A stretch of DNA of 64,000 nucleotides from Trichomonas vaginalis G3 (Eukaryota > Parabasalia > Trichomonadida > Trichomonadidae): assembly GCF_026262505.1 (NCBI RefSeq), contig NC_067207.1, positions 29,108,082-29,172,081 of the forward strand, in the 5' to 3' direction. The notes under the pieces were generated by a model, which did not search any database, was not told where the DNA came from, and was given only the letters and a program-made list of their open reading frames with translations. A program made the translations under genes and the position numbers. Below are positions 18,456-28,961 of the stretch, piece by piece. Each line of letters starts with the position of its first letter. Position 1 is the stretch's first letter.

Positions 18456-19766
18456 TTATTGTGGTGGTGGAGTTGGTCCAGCAAGATTTTCTTCAAATGG
18501 AGGCTGTTGTTGTGGTGGAGGAACACCGTAATAAGGACCTCCTTCTCCTGGAGGGTAGGGTTGTTGTGGAGGGTAAGCTTCTCCTGGAGGGTATGGTTGT
18601 TGAGGTGGCATCGCGTAGTTGAAGTCTGATCCTGGAGCATTTCGTTCTTCTTCTTCGATACGATGCAAGTAAGCGTCCAAAAACACAAATTTATCATGGT
18701 CGATGTGTTTAAGAGTGTCTGGAACTGGTTGATATGGAGTAAATTTGTAAGATTTAGAAATTGAAACTTTTCTTCTGGCGGTGACTTTCTGGTAGTGTGC
18801 AAGTATAAGGAAGATATATTCTGCGATCATAGCTAATCCTAAAACCCTAAGAATATTAAACAAAAATCTTCCAAATTTTGAACTCCAGAATTTAACATAA
18901 AGGCTTTTCTCTGCAAAGCAAATGTATTTGGGAACCTTGTGGATCATGGGCATCACTCTGTATTCGTTATTGTTGTACGCACGGGAGAAGCGACGTTTTA
19001 ATTCTTCGATTTGACCGCCCATATATCCTTGGAATTCTTCATCGAATTCAATCTTTTGTTTGATTTTGAAAATAGAAATCTTGTGGCTTGTATCAATTTC
19101 AACTTGTTCTGGAATTTCCCATGAACCGTAATTTACGACCATATTTTGTTGAATTGGATTTGGAAAAACTAAAACATTCAATATTGGTGGATTATTTTCA
19201 ATTTTGCTTAGCATCTTTGATATACGCTTTTCTTTAGTGAGACAATATCTGTACAAACTGCTGTAACAGCAACAACCATCTTTTTTAGTTCTGTACATTA
19301 ACGCTCTTACTAAGCCTAAATGATAATATTCTCCAAAGATATCTGACACACCGATGCAAACATTTGAATTCAGTGTTACGATGATCGAAAAACCAAGTAA
19401 GGCAATTCCAGGAATTAAAATATTATGATCTCCAAAGGCTTCAGCAAAACCAAACGTCGCAAACGCCGAAAAACCCAATAAAGCAATACTAGTAATTAAA
19501 ATTTCTATCCTGGAGCTTTTGTAGATGATATTGATTAAGCCAGTTGGAAATAATCCGATAATTATATTTTTGAATAAACTGAAAATCAAATACCAAACAC
19601 GTGGATGAACTTTTCGAGACTTACATCTTGCAATAATGTAAAGAATAATGTTAACTACCCAAATACATCCCACGATACAAATAGGTCCGTAGGGAAAATC
19701 CCCAACAAAAGCATCCAGAGCACCATCAGTATTTCTGGGTTCTGGAGTATGGTAGTAATAAGACAT
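18456..19766 (-). CDS. Multi-pass membrane protein with proline-rich cytosolic tail
   Basis: 436 residues from the ATG at 19766 (MSYYYH). Likely membrane helices lie at about residues 26-46, 56-80, 88-108 and 115-135, and one near 320-345. Between them is a loop of about 180 residues with a GCCCYSS cysteine cluster, possibly acylated. The last 60 residues are a Pro/Gln/Gly/Tyr tail with two YPPGE-PPQQPYPPGE-type repeats, likely a docking site for SH3/WW-like partners. No family is recognised; it looks like one of the many trichomonad-specific membrane proteins. A longer in-frame start at 19931 is possible, but the extra 55 residues are not signal-like. Confidence 0.65.
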   Translation of the reverse strand: MSYYYHTPEPRNTDGALDAFVGDFPYGPICIVGCIWVVNIILYIIARCKSRKVHPRVWYLIFSLFKNIIIGLFPTGLINIIYKSSRIEILITSIALLGFSAFATFGFAEAFGDHNILIPGIALLGFSIIVTLNSNVCIGVSDIFGEYYHLGLVRALMYRTKKDGCCCYSSLYRYCLTKEKRISKMLSKIENNPPILNVLVFPNPIQQNMVVNYGSWEIPEQVEIDTSHKISIFKIKQKIEFDEEFQGYMGGQIEELKRRFSRAYNNNEYRVMPMIHKVPKYICFAEKSLYVKFWSSKFGRFLFNILRVLGLAMIAEYIFLILAHYQKVTARRKVSISKSYKFTPYQPVPDTLKHIDHDKFVFLDAYLHRIEEEERNAPGSDFNYAMPPQQPYPPGEAYPPQQPYPPGEGGPYYGVPPPQQQPPFEENLAGPTPPPQ

Positions 19767-20407
19767 TTTGAAAATTATAAACCTTTTATTTTTATTTGCA
19801 ACGGTCTTGTTCTCAAAATTTGAGCCTATTTTTGATTGGATGTGATAAAATTCACGCCCGTAGTGACATGTTACTGTCATTTTGAAACAATCGTCAAATG
19901 CTGTAATATTAAATTGATTGAATCCACACACATATTAATAAAAATTATCTCCGAAATGATCTGTTCACTAAAGAAACTCAAAATTTATTTCACAAGTTCT
20001 GTTCACTAAAGAAACTCAAATTAATTAATAAAATAAGCAAGTCCTGACAAAAAGAGTAGACGATCAATTCTTCACTTAAAACCATATGATTTTATCAATT
20101 CAAATATTGATTCCGATTCATTAAGAATGAGCAATGAAATCACACCTGTGTAAGTGTTGATGTTACCTATGTGGTTCCAAGCCAAGCAACAAAAAAAAAT
20201 ATTAACATTCAAAAATCAATAAAAACTTTAGATTTTTGATAGAAAAAATTTAGAATACAAACAAAAAAGGATAAAGAAAGATGTAACAAAAAAAATCGAA
20301 AAAATAAAACAAATTTTGATCAAAATGCAAAGAGTTCTGATTATTATAAGCTGTATTTTCGTTCCCTATGTCGTTGAAAGTACATTATTGCAATTTAAAC
20401 CTTTGAT
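19767..20407. other. Host spacer with 22-bp direct repeat
   Basis: CTGTTCACTAAAGAAACTCAAA occurs at 19961-19982 and 19999-20020 (shown here as one unit, period 38 bp). The rest is AT-rich. A 32-codon plus-strand frame at 20325-20423 starts with a hydrophobic, signal-like sequence (MQRVLIIISCIFVPYVV), but it overlaps the next gene and has no other support. Confidence 0.5.
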
Positions 20408-20854
20408 TCATTCGACATTTTGATCTGCAATTGTAGCAGCGACAACACCGCCTATAACATATTTAGGGCGTGGTAATTTTTGACGTTTTTGGAGTTGAGC
20501 TGGTGTACAATACGTTGGGTAAGGAGTATAAGGATTTGGTGGATATATGTCTGTATTTTCATATGGAATAAAGTTTTCTACGTTTGCTTTTAAAGGCTGG
20601 TTACTGTTTTCATTGGATGAATCCAAAATTTGATTTTTTGGAGATATATTTTCGTTAAAATTTGTGTTATTCTGTGAAGAATCGTTAATTTGGGCATTGT
20701 GAAATAAATTAAACTCAAAACCAATAATTCTGAAAAGGAGAAACCCTAGAAACATTCCTAAAATTTTCTCCGGTAGAAAATAATTTTTGTCACTTTTAGA
20801 TCTTACAAAATATTGAAGCTGTTTTCCGACTTTTGGAATTAGGTATTTACACAT
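20408..20854 (-). CDS. Small hypothetical protein with one membrane segment
   Basis: 148 residues. A basic N-terminus is followed by one hydrophobic helix (EKILGMFLGFLLFRIIGFEF) at about residues 29-48, an Asn/Ser-rich low-complexity region, a PPNPYTPYPTY proline/tyrosine stretch and a short C-terminus. No family recognised. The proline/tyrosine section recalls the tail of the membrane protein next door, so it might be a degenerate relative or simply a low-complexity chance frame. No clear initiator upstream; the leader holds TCAACT rather than the consensus. Confidence 0.35.
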   Translation of the reverse strand: MCKYLIPKVGKQLQYFVRSKSDKNYFLPEKILGMFLGFLLFRIIGFEFNLFHNAQINDSSQNNTNFNENISPKNQILDSSNENSNQPLKANVENFIPYENTDIYPPNPYTPYPTYCTPAQLQKRQKLPRPKYVIGGVVAATIADQNVE

Positions 20855-20995
20855 AACCTACAGTTGAGCAAAGTTTATACGAAGAATTAAAAAGGTTATA
20901 GCTAGTAGTATTCAACCCTACCAAATATCGAATAGCATACTATCAAGATAATCAATGGTATTTTTTAGGAGATTTTGAAGTATAAGAATTTTACA

Positions 20996-21118
20996 AATCT
21001 CCATGGAGAAACTCCTCTTCGTTATGCAATGTTCTGTCATGATGATAATAGACCAGCACTTCTCATATTGCATAGTGTATCAGTCAATGAAATGAATAAT
21101 AAAAGCTCTTTAACATGA
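20996..21118 (+). pseudogene. Ankyrin-repeat gene fragment
   Basis: The plus-strand translation gives about one and a quarter ankyrin repeats: HGETPLRYAMF...RPALLILHSVSVNEMN. The TPLxxA and L-L-(x)-H...VNxxN positions fit the ankyrin consensus. No start codon or further repeats are nearby. Trichomonad genomes hold very large ankyrin families, so a decayed host copy is likely. Too short to say which family member. Confidence 0.55.
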
Positions 21119-21460
21119 AATGAGAAATGAAACTTAATGAAATAGTAGATATCCTCATATAAAATAGAGTAATAGTCATATACAGATCAAGATGTTTCTT
21201 TCTATATAGATATTTTTACCACATTATGAATGTTATATGAGAAATTTAATTTTTATGAAGTAAATTGTATATCATCAGAAAAAATGTTAAAAGATATGTA
21301 CATAATTTGTGAAGGATAGTCTATTGGCTGAATCAATGAGCATATTTATTGTCAGAAATTAATAAAACAATTTGAAAATTCATGCAAAATGATTAATTTT
21401 TGATTAACTTATAAATTTTGTATAATTTGTAATCAAAGGCAGGTTACAAAAATTTCAAAT
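21119..21460. other. AT-rich spacer, nothing recognised
   Basis: About 340 bp between the ankyrin relic and the hAT-like element. No frame, repeat or RNA signal that I can support. Confidence 0.5.
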
Positions 21461-21490
21461 AGGGTTGTACAAACTGGCACAATTTTGCGG

Positions 21491-21605
21491 GCCGCGTGCC
21501 AGGAGCTGGCACGCGGCCAAAATCAAAAAAGTGGCCAAAAATCGGGCCTCGTGGCGTGGAAAGGATGTCGCCCTTCGGGCTCCACCCTTTCCACGCCACG
21601 AGGCC
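21491..21605. repeat. Two GC-rich hairpins inside hAT left end
   Basis: Hairpin 1 (21491-21519) has 13-bp arms GGCCGCGTGCCAG around a 3-nt loop. Hairpin 2 (21545-21605) has perfect 20-bp arms starting GGCCTCGTGGCG, and its loop holds a second hairpin, GCCC-TTC-GGGC (21570-21580). Their GC content stands out sharply from the AT-rich surroundings. They could form cruciforms that aid transposase access or act as strong terminators. Confidence 0.8.
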
Positions 21606-22204
21606 TATGACCACAATTATATAATATGCTCATTATTATTTTTTCTTCTTTTCTCTTCTTTTTTTTTTTTTTTCTTTTCTTTCTTCTTTTTCCTTTTCCC
21701 TTCCTTTTTTTCTAGTTTTGGAAAGGAAAAAGTAAAAAATTTAATATTAATTTTATTACTATGAAAATATACTTTTTAGCTTATATTGTAAGCTGTGAGA
21801 GTTTTAAGTGATGGAAGATATAAATCAAATTTGAAATTCAACAAATCTTGTTATGATTAAGTTGAATATTGTACTCTAATTAAGAGTTTTCAGTTATGAA
21901 CTCAGGTATTTATATATAAAAGTATAACTCAAGATAATAAAGAGGTTTCTAAAATGTAGATCTGAAAATCAAACTACCATGTTTGATATGATTAAGTTGA
22001 ATAATGTTATTTTATTAAATGGTTCAAATCTGTGAAATCGGCAATTACAAATTAAAGGCGTAGTTCAAAAAATTAAAGAGATTTTTAAAATTTAATATCA
22101 GAATTAAACTAAAAAAAGGATTTTAGTTATTTCAGTAATTATCAGAAAAGGTTAAAAAGATAGGGTAAGTAATGAGACTTGAGTGAGATGTGAGAAATCA
22201 GATG

Positions 22205-22757
22205 TAAATAATTAGATATCTGATGAGTAAGGTCGGAGAGTTAAGATCTGATGAGTAAGGTAGTAATGAGAGTTAAGATCTGATGAGGTAGTAAGTAATG
22301 TAAGAGTTTAAGATCTGGTTAGTAAGGTAGTAATGAGAGTTAAGATTGGTTAGTAAGGTAGTAATGAGAGTTTAAGATCTGGTTAGTAGGATAGTAATGA
22401 GAGTTAAGATCTGGTTAGTAAGTAGTAATGAGAGTTAAGAGATCTGGTTAGTAAGGTAGTAATGAGAGTTAAGATCTGGTTAGTAAGGTAGTAATGAGAG
22501 TTAAGATCTGGTTAGTAAGGTAGTAATGAGAGTTAAGATCTGGTTAGTAAGGTAGTAATGAGAGTTAAGATCTGGTTAGTAAGGTAGTAATGAGAGTTAA
22601 GATCTGGTTAGTAAGGTAGTAATGAGAGTTAAGATCTGGTTAGTAAGGTAGTAATGAGAGTTAAGATCTGGTTAGTAAGGTAGTAATGAGAGTTAAGATC
22701 TGGTTAGTAAGGTAGTAATGAGAGTTAAGATCTGGTTAGTAAGGTAGTAATGAGAGA
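22205..22757. repeat. 32-bp minisatellite inside hAT element
   Basis: Some sixteen to seventeen copies of a 32-bp unit built from GTTAAGATCTGG, TTAGTAAGGTAG and TAATGAGA. Units are degenerate at the left and nearly identical in the middle and right, indicating recent expansion by slippage or unequal exchange. A trailing part to about 22860 has looser TGAGAGC-type units. Confidence 0.85.
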
Positions 22758-23701
22758 TCTGCGGGCAGTAATGATACATCTATGAGTACATAACTAAAAC
22801 CTGAGTTCTATGAGCGAAATCTGAGAGCTAAAAGCCGAGAGATCTAAGGTAAGTAATGAGAGAAGAGAATTTGAAATTTTACAAAATACGTTTACTCATA
22901 CAAAATAATTCGCATTCTTTTATAACGAATCTCAATGCCAATTAATACATAAAACAGATTTTAGCAATCAATTGCAAGATTTAGAAAGATTTTATTTATA
23001 ATCTCAGCCAAATTAACAAATATTTTATTGATTTCGTAAAAAATAGCAATAAAACATAAAAATATGACATTCTATTTTTCCAAAAAAATTTCAAAAATCA
23101 TTTTTTAACATGAAATTTATATTTTTTAATTTTTTTTTAAATTTTGAATTTTTTTTTGGAATTTTCAACCATGTCAAAAGTCGGGATCTACAAATGTATT
23201 CTCTTTGACATAGGATAAAAACATCCTTTCTTATAATTTCATTGTAAAATAAAATTTTCTTAAATTTATTGAATCCAAACTCAACTTTGCAACATTTTAT
23301 TATCATAAAAACTAAGAAACATCAGGTAAACTTCAATTTGGAGAGCTTAAAATCATATCTAAATTGAAAAATAAGGGGAAAAAAATTGTAAAAAAAAATC
23401 TCATTAGATGGGGCAAAAAGTGACTTTTTTAATGTGTTTTTTAAAAAAATCGTGCCAGCTGGCCAAAAAAGGTGTGCCAGCAGGCGTGCCAGTTTGTACA
23501 ACCCTAATTTCAAAATATTTACTCAAATTCGGAAAATTAGGAATGAAATATAAATTTTTAAATCAATTTTCCATTAATAAAAAAATTTCGCAAATTTAAT
23601 GTCACTTGATTTTAATCATTATTCATAAGCATTTCAAATTTTTCCAAACAATTTCAAAAATAATCAAGGACAAAAAAATCTGTATCAACTAAAAAAAAAT
23701 T

Positions 23702-26700
23702 ATGGAATTCGAAGAAGATTTTGATGATTTATATGAAGAAGATATGAATGAAGAAGAAGAAAAAGTAATACCATTCTCGATAGAACTCACTCCAATAATC
23801 GAAGATCTCGAAAAATCTTTAATGGGCGATAAATTTTCAAATTTTGATGATTTTTTAAAAGATTTAACTAGTCATGTACCGCATAGGTGCGACTTCTCTG
23901 TAAATTCAAAAAATGTCGTCGGATTTTGTTTGGATTGTCTTAAAAGAAGAGATTCATGTTTATGCTTAAAATGCTTTTTCAATGGTAACCACGAAGGCCA
24001 CAGATGTGGTGTACAAATGCAATTGGGTGCATTTTGTGATTGCGGCAATTCAAAATTGTTTAATCCAGAATGTTTCTGTCCAGAGCACAAAGATGCCGAT
24101 AACTTCGATCCAAATGTTCTGGATGAGAATGTTAGAACAAAGCTACAAGAAGGATTCGATCAACTACTTCAAAAATGCGATTTTGATTATCCGATGGATT
24201 TCGGCTTTTTATTCGAATGGATTAACAAGCTCTGCAAAGCTGGCAACCCAATTGTTCGACTTTTCAATCTCAGCTTCATCGCAAACGTAAAATTAACAGA
24301 TTTCTTCAATATTTTGCTTAATTCGCCATCTTGGGCCGTATCTACTTACACGAACCTCTTTTCGATATTTATATACGACGACGTCTTTATTGATCACATT
24401 CTTCCAGTTTATCTCGAATTATTACCAAAATTTTTCATTAGTCAGTATTCCGAACCATGTCCAGGCTACCAGGAGATTATATCATCAAACTACATTATGG
24501 CTGACATTGATTCCTTCCGTTCTGTCATTTCCCATGGCGTATTTAACCCTAAAAACTTCGGAATCGAGTTTTACGATTTCATTTTCAAACTTTTCGGAAA
24601 TTTAACTTACGATAAAGAAGCCGAACTTGGCCTCTTTTCATGGTTGTCCTTTTCTACCGATATTCCGAAATCTCTTTACGAAACAGAGAAATTAGCTGAA
24701 GATGCTGCAGATTTTACCTGTAAAGTTCTTGCTTCTTCGGTAAATATGCTACTTCATGGCCAAATTCATAAGGAATTCGGTGAAAAAGTTGATGATTTCG
24801 ATTTATATCAAATTTGTAACAAAGATCTTTCAATTTTCTACGAAGAAATTGCAGAATCGATGAAGGGAGCCAGGAATCCCGTGGAAGCAATCACTGTTTT
24901 CTATAATGAACTTAAAAAATCCGAAATTTATTATCCGGAAGAGGTTTTATCGAAATCTCTGTTTGCGAATGACTTCACATTCACATCCGGAGTGTTCCCA
25001 TTCGTTTTAATTGGTTTGTTCGTCAAAGAAAACGGAAGAAAAATTATTGATGAGTTCTGCTCTCAAAATAACGTCGAAAAACAGTTGTTTATCAAGAATA
25101 TGACCTATCTACCGCTCAGATTGTTCACTGCGATCCGTGGTTACATAATGAAATTATTTGTCCGAAATGATAAAGGTGTTCATAACCTTTTGAAGCAATT
25201 AATATCTATGCCTGAACTCCTTATCATGAAATTCGGTGCTCTGCAAGCTTTATTTAGCTGTTCTGACGACAAAAACGATCTTGTCGAATTTATCGCGAAA
25301 TCGTTTGGAATTTTCGATGAAGATAACGAAAATATCGGCTTAGCACGTTTCTACTTCCTTCAATTCATCATTAGCTTGACGACATGGAACGAATTTTACT
25401 CAAAAAACGTAATTGAGTGGCGAAACCTTTATCTTGGCGCGTATTTATCAGAGAATGATGTACCAACATCCGATCTCCGCTACATTTACCCAGATGAAGT
25501 CGATGTTGTCGCAGAAATTAAGAAATTGCAAGGAAAAGTAGAAATTGTTAGCAACAGAGGATTTGCAAGGTCCCATTTGGAAGACACACACATGGTCTCT
25601 CCGTACGCTCCTTACGAAAACTCTGGAACACTTTTCAGCTCAATTCAGTATTTTATCAACAAAAACAAGAACGAATTCATTCCATATCCACGCGTTAAGG
25701 ATATGCCAGCGAGGGTATTGGATTTTGTAAATACGAAGTTCATCAACGCAGTCGTTTTCGATATTCTTTATTCAACTGTCCACAAACTGAATAACGTTCA
25801 CCCGTCTTCGATCCATTTTGTTAATACGATCATTGGAGAGTATATCACTGAAAACGGAATTGATTTCCCTGAATCAGAAGGATTTTCTGCGGATAACCTC
25901 AAAGAACTTACTCAAAAAGCTCCGGAATCCCTTAAACAGATGATGAAGATGAATATCCAGTACAAGGGAACAACAGAGTCCATTATAAACCTATTGAAAC
26001 AAGTAGAAACTCCATGTCAAAAAATTGTGAGTATGATTGGCGAAAATTCAAAGGCCTCTCAAAATTCTGACAACAAAGTTGATAAGGCGAAAGCAGCCGC
26101 AATGCGTGCAAAGATATTATCGCAGATGAAAACAGAACAAGCAAACTTTATCGATAACTTTTCGGACGACGATAGCGACGATAGCGACGGTTGTGAAGAT
26201 GAAAAAGTCTGTGCTGTTTGCCAGCAATCGAATGACTTATGCTACATGTTATATGTGACACAATCATCTATCTTGAGATGGATCGGAGAAACAGAAGGAA
26301 AGATTTTTTACGGCTGCAGACACGCGATTCACAGAAAATGCGTTCCTGACGAACATAATGCGGTTTGCCCACTTGATAGGAAGATGTATAACAGACTACT
26401 ACCAATATTGAAGATCCCTAATGACTGGTCATTCGAATATTCCCCAGTTTCCGAAGATGATACAAAAATTTCAGAAATTCTTCCATCATTAACGGCCAAT
26501 AACATCAAGCAAGTAGAGATAAGACTCAGATCACCTGTAAAGATGTACGATTTGACTGATACAATCGAATTAAACAGAGCTGCTTTCTATTTCATGAGAG
26601 TTCATAAATTAACGGGTGGAAAGCCTGAAGACAAAGATGAATTCTTGGATTTCGTTAGCGCTTTGGCTAATTGCGATGAAAATCCGGCAGATAAAATTAT

Positions 26701-27217
26701 TGATGTCGCCAAAATGATTAATAGTACCAATTTAACATTCTTCAGACGCGTGCTTGTATTTGACAACTTAATATTCGGTAGAAAGCACCAAATTTCCTTT
26801 GAAGAAGTCAATAAAATTTTTAATACTTCATTTACGAAAGAAGATGAGCCAAAACCATTCGAATTCAATTTACCAAACGAATACTTAAAGCTCTACGCAC
26901 CGCCGAAGTTCAGTCCAGCTGATGTCTGCAAAGAAATGTGGTACAACGTTATTTCAGGCGAAGTTATTGAAAGAACTGATTTTCTGCGTTTCGGCCAGAG
27001 TATTTTCATTATTTTGACAGGTTCTGGTGCTTCTGCAACATTTTTGACGTTTTTCGGAGGATTTGGAAAAGTCGATCCTCCTCTTTACTACGCCGAGGAC
27101 ATGAAGACTGATAACATCGGTCTGGATTCAATGATCCCACTTTACTTGAACAAGGAAAAGGTTAACGCTTTGATTGATAATTTATTTACTGGTGTCTTTG
27201 AAACTACTTACGATTAA
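23702..27217 (+). CDS. UBR-box RING-type E3 ubiquitin ligase (UBR1/2-like N-recognin)
   Basis: 1171 residues. Recognises N-terminal degrons and attaches ubiquitin in the N-degron pathway. The UBR box lies at 61-129, with the zinc ligands Cys63, 76, 79, 88, 91, 102, 112, 114, 124, 126 and His97, 100, 129. An acidic patch (818-834) precedes a RING-H2-like domain at 837-892 (CAVCQQ...YGCRHAIHRKC...CPLDRK). The long helical middle and C-terminal region (about 1050-1160, with GSGASATFLTFFGGFG) match the UBR1/2 architecture, though animal and yeast proteins are 1700-1950 residues, so this is a compact version. Intronless. The stop ATTAAAAA gives TAAA. Leader TCAACTA is near but not on the initiator consensus. 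Confidence 0.85.
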   Translation: MEFEEDFDDLYEEDMNEEEEKVIPFSIELTPIIEDLEKSLMGDKFSNFDDFLKDLTSHVPHRCDFSVNSKNVVGFCLDCLKRRDSCLCLKCFFNGNHEGHRCGVQMQLGAFCDCGNSKLFNPECFCPEHKDADNFDPNVLDENVRTKLQEGFDQLLQKCDFDYPMDFGFLFEWINKLCKAGNPIVRLFNLSFIANVKLTDFFNILLNSPSWAVSTYTNLFSIFIYDDVFIDHILPVYLELLPKFFISQYSEPCPGYQEIISSNYIMADIDSFRSVISHGVFNPKNFGIEFYDFIFKLFGNLTYDKEAELGLFSWLSFSTDIPKSLYETEKLAEDAADFTCKVLASSVNMLLHGQIHKEFGEKVDDFDLYQICNKDLSIFYEEIAESMKGARNPVEAITVFYNELKKSEIYYPEEVLSKSLFANDFTFTSGVFPFVLIGLFVKENGRKIIDEFCSQNNVEKQLFIKNMTYLPLRLFTAIRGYIMKLFVRNDKGVHNLLKQLISMPELLIMKFGALQALFSCSDDKNDLVEFIAKSFGIFDEDNENIGLARFYFLQFIISLTTWNEFYSKNVIEWRNLYLGAYLSENDVPTSDLRYIYPDEVDVVAEIKKLQGKVEIVSNRGFARSHLEDTHMVSPYAPYENSGTLFSSIQYFINKNKNEFIPYPRVKDMPARVLDFVNTKFINAVVFDILYSTVHKLNNVHPSSIHFVNTIIGEYITENGIDFPESEGFSADNLKELTQKAPESLKQMMKMNIQYKGTTESIINLLKQVETPCQKIVSMIGENSKASQNSDNKVDKAKAAAMRAKILSQMKTEQANFIDNFSDDDSDDSDGCEDEKVCAVCQQSNDLCYMLYVTQSSILRWIGETEGKIFYGCRHAIHRKCVPDEHNAVCPLDRKMYNRLLPILKIPNDWSFEYSPVSEDDTKISEILPSLTANNIKQVEIRLRSPVKMYDLTDTIELNRAAFYFMRVHKLTGGKPEDKDEFLDFVSALANCDENPADKIIDVAKMINSTNLTFFRRVLVFDNLIFGRKHQISFEEVNKIFNTSFTKEDEPKPFEFNLPNEYLKLYAPPKFSPADVCKEMWYNVISGEVIERTDFLRFGQSIFIILTGSGASATFLTFFGGFGKVDPPLYYAEDMKTDNIGLDSMIPLYLNKEKVNALIDNLFTGVFETTYD

Positions 27218-28153
27218 AAACTTATAGATTGTATTTTTAATTTTTATCATATTTAATCTTAAGATTAAACCTCCATGTGAACAAATTTTCAAAATTCTTT
27301 TTTATAAAGATATATCATTGATTTCATTTAATGAAAATATATTGGCAATGCACACCAGTCTATGTAGATGTATATTGGTATAGATTGTTTCCTCTTAAGC
27401 TCTTCGTATAGCAAGATAAAGATCCCTAAATCCGCTAAAAAATAACTTTGTTCGACGAGATGTGCAGTTATGGATATTTCTTCTTATATTAATTAAATAG
27501 GGAGATAGAAGTGCGTAAATAATGGAATTTTAATGAGGATAGAAATTTTTACTCCAAATGTTTAGTCTAAACCTTTATTAATTCGAATATTATAATGCTT
27601 AAATTCTATTCCATCAACAGCTTATATCTGCTGTTATTAGTTATATTACAATGAATACCAAATCATCCGGCAAAGCTAACTCAATAAATTTAATGTATTT
27701 CAATTTTCATCACTATAAATACTGCCATATGATCTTACACTATACGAAATAAGATTAACATTGCACAGTCATATGATCTTACACTATACGAAATAAGAAT
27801 AACATTGCTATTTGGTATATAATTTCAAAATGTATCATAATTTTGAATAATTTCGTATAGTGTAAGATCGATTCTGTTGATTTTGAGAACATTTAGCTAC
27901 AATAATCATCCTCAATATTATGAATTCTTTCATGAGAATTTAAAAAATTCTATATCCATCCATTTTAAAGTGCAAATAAAGTTTATTGTATAATGAGTAA
28001 ATTTGATTTCCAATAAACTTTATATATAAAAAAGAATTCAAAAAAATATGCAATTTTTTAGGAACAATAAGAACATATGAGCATTATAACACGCCTATTT
28101 AATTTTGGATTGACTGCGAAATTTGAACCTTCTAGGCTCAAATTTCGCAGAAA
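27218..28153. other. Host spacer with palindromic repeat set
   Basis: No gene seen. CATATGATCTTACACTATAC with its continuation CGAAATAAG occurs twice with a 44-bp period (27726 and 27770). Its core returns as an inverted copy at 27850-27869 (ATTTCGTATAGTGTAAGATC). The set may be a small palindromic element of 95-139 bp, but I see no target duplication. The last bases, CAGAAA (28148-28153), are the left target duplication of element B. Confidence 0.6.
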
Positions 28154-28948
28154 AGTAGTATATGTGGAAGGGTTTAGTGACTTTTTTTGTTACATCTATA
28201 TATAGACGATGCATTAAAATATATTTATTTATAAATCATTAAAAAATTAACATTAATTTTAAAATAATTTATTTTTTTATCTTTTATAAAAGAAGCTATA
28301 TATAGATGATGTCAGATATTCCGCGATTAATTAAACATTGTTTAAATCCTGAATGGGTTAAACTTCAATTTAAAAATGAAGATTGTGAATTATTAAATGA
28401 ATATGAAAGCCAAAATAAGCTAATGAGGTATAAATATAATGATAAAGAATATTTAATTTCATGGAATCAATGGAGTCATAATCAAAGACCTCATAAACGA
28501 GAAGAAGAAATTGAAAATAATGAAATGGAAATCATTGATGACATTAAAGAGGATGGAATTCCTAAATTTTGTAGAAAAACCTTTAGAACTAAGTTAGGAG
28601 CATATAAACGTAGAGTATTAAATCCTGAATACATAAAACATTTATTTAAAAAGGAAGACTGTGAATTATTAAACGTTAATGAATATGAAAATGCTAAATC
28701 AAAATTGAAATATAAATATATTGGAAGTGATGAAAGGTGTAAAGATAAAGATAAAGTTTATTCAGTTTCATATAATAACTGGCACACGTTAGGGATAAGA
28801 AAACATTTAGGAGATTATGGTAAAAGTTCTGAATTCTTTAAATCTAGTATGTACGAGAGAGTAAAAGAAATTAGAAATAATTATTTTCATGAATGAAAAA
28901 TAAATTTTAAAAATTCATGTCTTACATTTTTTGAATAATTTATTTTTT
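28154..28948 (+). repeat. Left terminal inverted repeat of B (~795 bp)
   Basis: Matches 48684-49478 in inverted orientation almost base for base, including a whole protein-coding region. The outer 150 bp contain CTATATATAGA palindromes repeated on both sides of an AT-rich stretch. Confidence 0.85.
28306..28896 (+). CDS. TIR-encoded protein with a duplicated ~55-residue module (element B left)
   Basis: A predicted protein of 196 residues with a frame that looks whole. Two copies of one module: LNPEWVKLQFKNEDCELLNE with a following YKYNDKEYLISWNQW, then LNPEYIKHLFKKEDCELLN with YKYIGSD...VYSVSYNNWH. The Y-K-Y...(I/V)S-(W/Y)-N-x-W pattern looks like a small DNA-binding fold of the type used by homing-endonuclease-associated repeats, but I cannot assign a family. 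As it lies inside the inverted repeat, the element has two copies, one at each end, transcribed inward. A terminus-binding role is a reasonable guess. Confidence 0.6.
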   Translation: MMSDIPRLIKHCLNPEWVKLQFKNEDCELLNEYESQNKLMRYKYNDKEYLISWNQWSHNQRPHKREEEIENNEMEIIDDIKEDGIPKFCRKTFRTKLGAYKRRVLNPEYIKHLFKKEDCELLNVNEYENAKSKLKYKYIGSDERCKDKDKVYSVSYNNWHTLGIRKHLGDYGKSSEFFKSSMYERVKEIRNNYFHE

Positions 28949-28961
28949 TATTTAATGATAA

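Larger units (their letters stand above)
21461..23506. mobile_element. Non-autonomous hAT-type DNA transposon
   Basis: 2046 bp with perfect 21-bp terminal inverted repeats starting TAGGGTTGTACAAACTGGCA (21461-21481 and the complement at 23486-23506), flanked by the 8-bp direct repeat ATTTCAAA on both sides. An 8-bp duplication and TAGGG/CAGGG-type ends are marks of the hAT superfamily. The interior has no transposase frame: two GC-rich hairpins at the left, a 32-bp minisatellite, then AT-rich sequence. Subterminal copies of GTGCCAG/CTGGCAC lie at both ends (21475, 21500, 21507, 23452, 23474, 23486), as expected for transposase-binding sites. It must rely on a transposase made elsewhere. Confidence 0.85.

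Noticed and set aside
20325-20423. 32-codon frame with a signal-peptide-like start
   Set aside because: Very short, overlaps the 3' end of the minus-strand gene and has no further support.
21465-21764. Plus-strand frame of about 100 codons at the left end of the hAT element
   Set aside because: It begins inside the terminal inverted repeat, runs through two perfect hairpins and ends in poly-Phe from a T/C tract. Composition follows the structure, not a protein.
22205-22860. CRISPR-like array
   Set aside because: The 32-bp units are contiguous without spacers of unique sequence, and the host is a eukaryote. It is a minisatellite.
23091-23599. Several short frames at the right end of the hAT element
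   Set aside because: Low-complexity Lys/Phe translations of A/T runs; not conserved and partly inside the inverted repeat.
15704-28153. tRNA or rRNA genes in the host segment
   Set aside because: Scanned by eye for tRNA-like arms and conserved rRNA stretches; none seen, though a covariance-model search was not possible.
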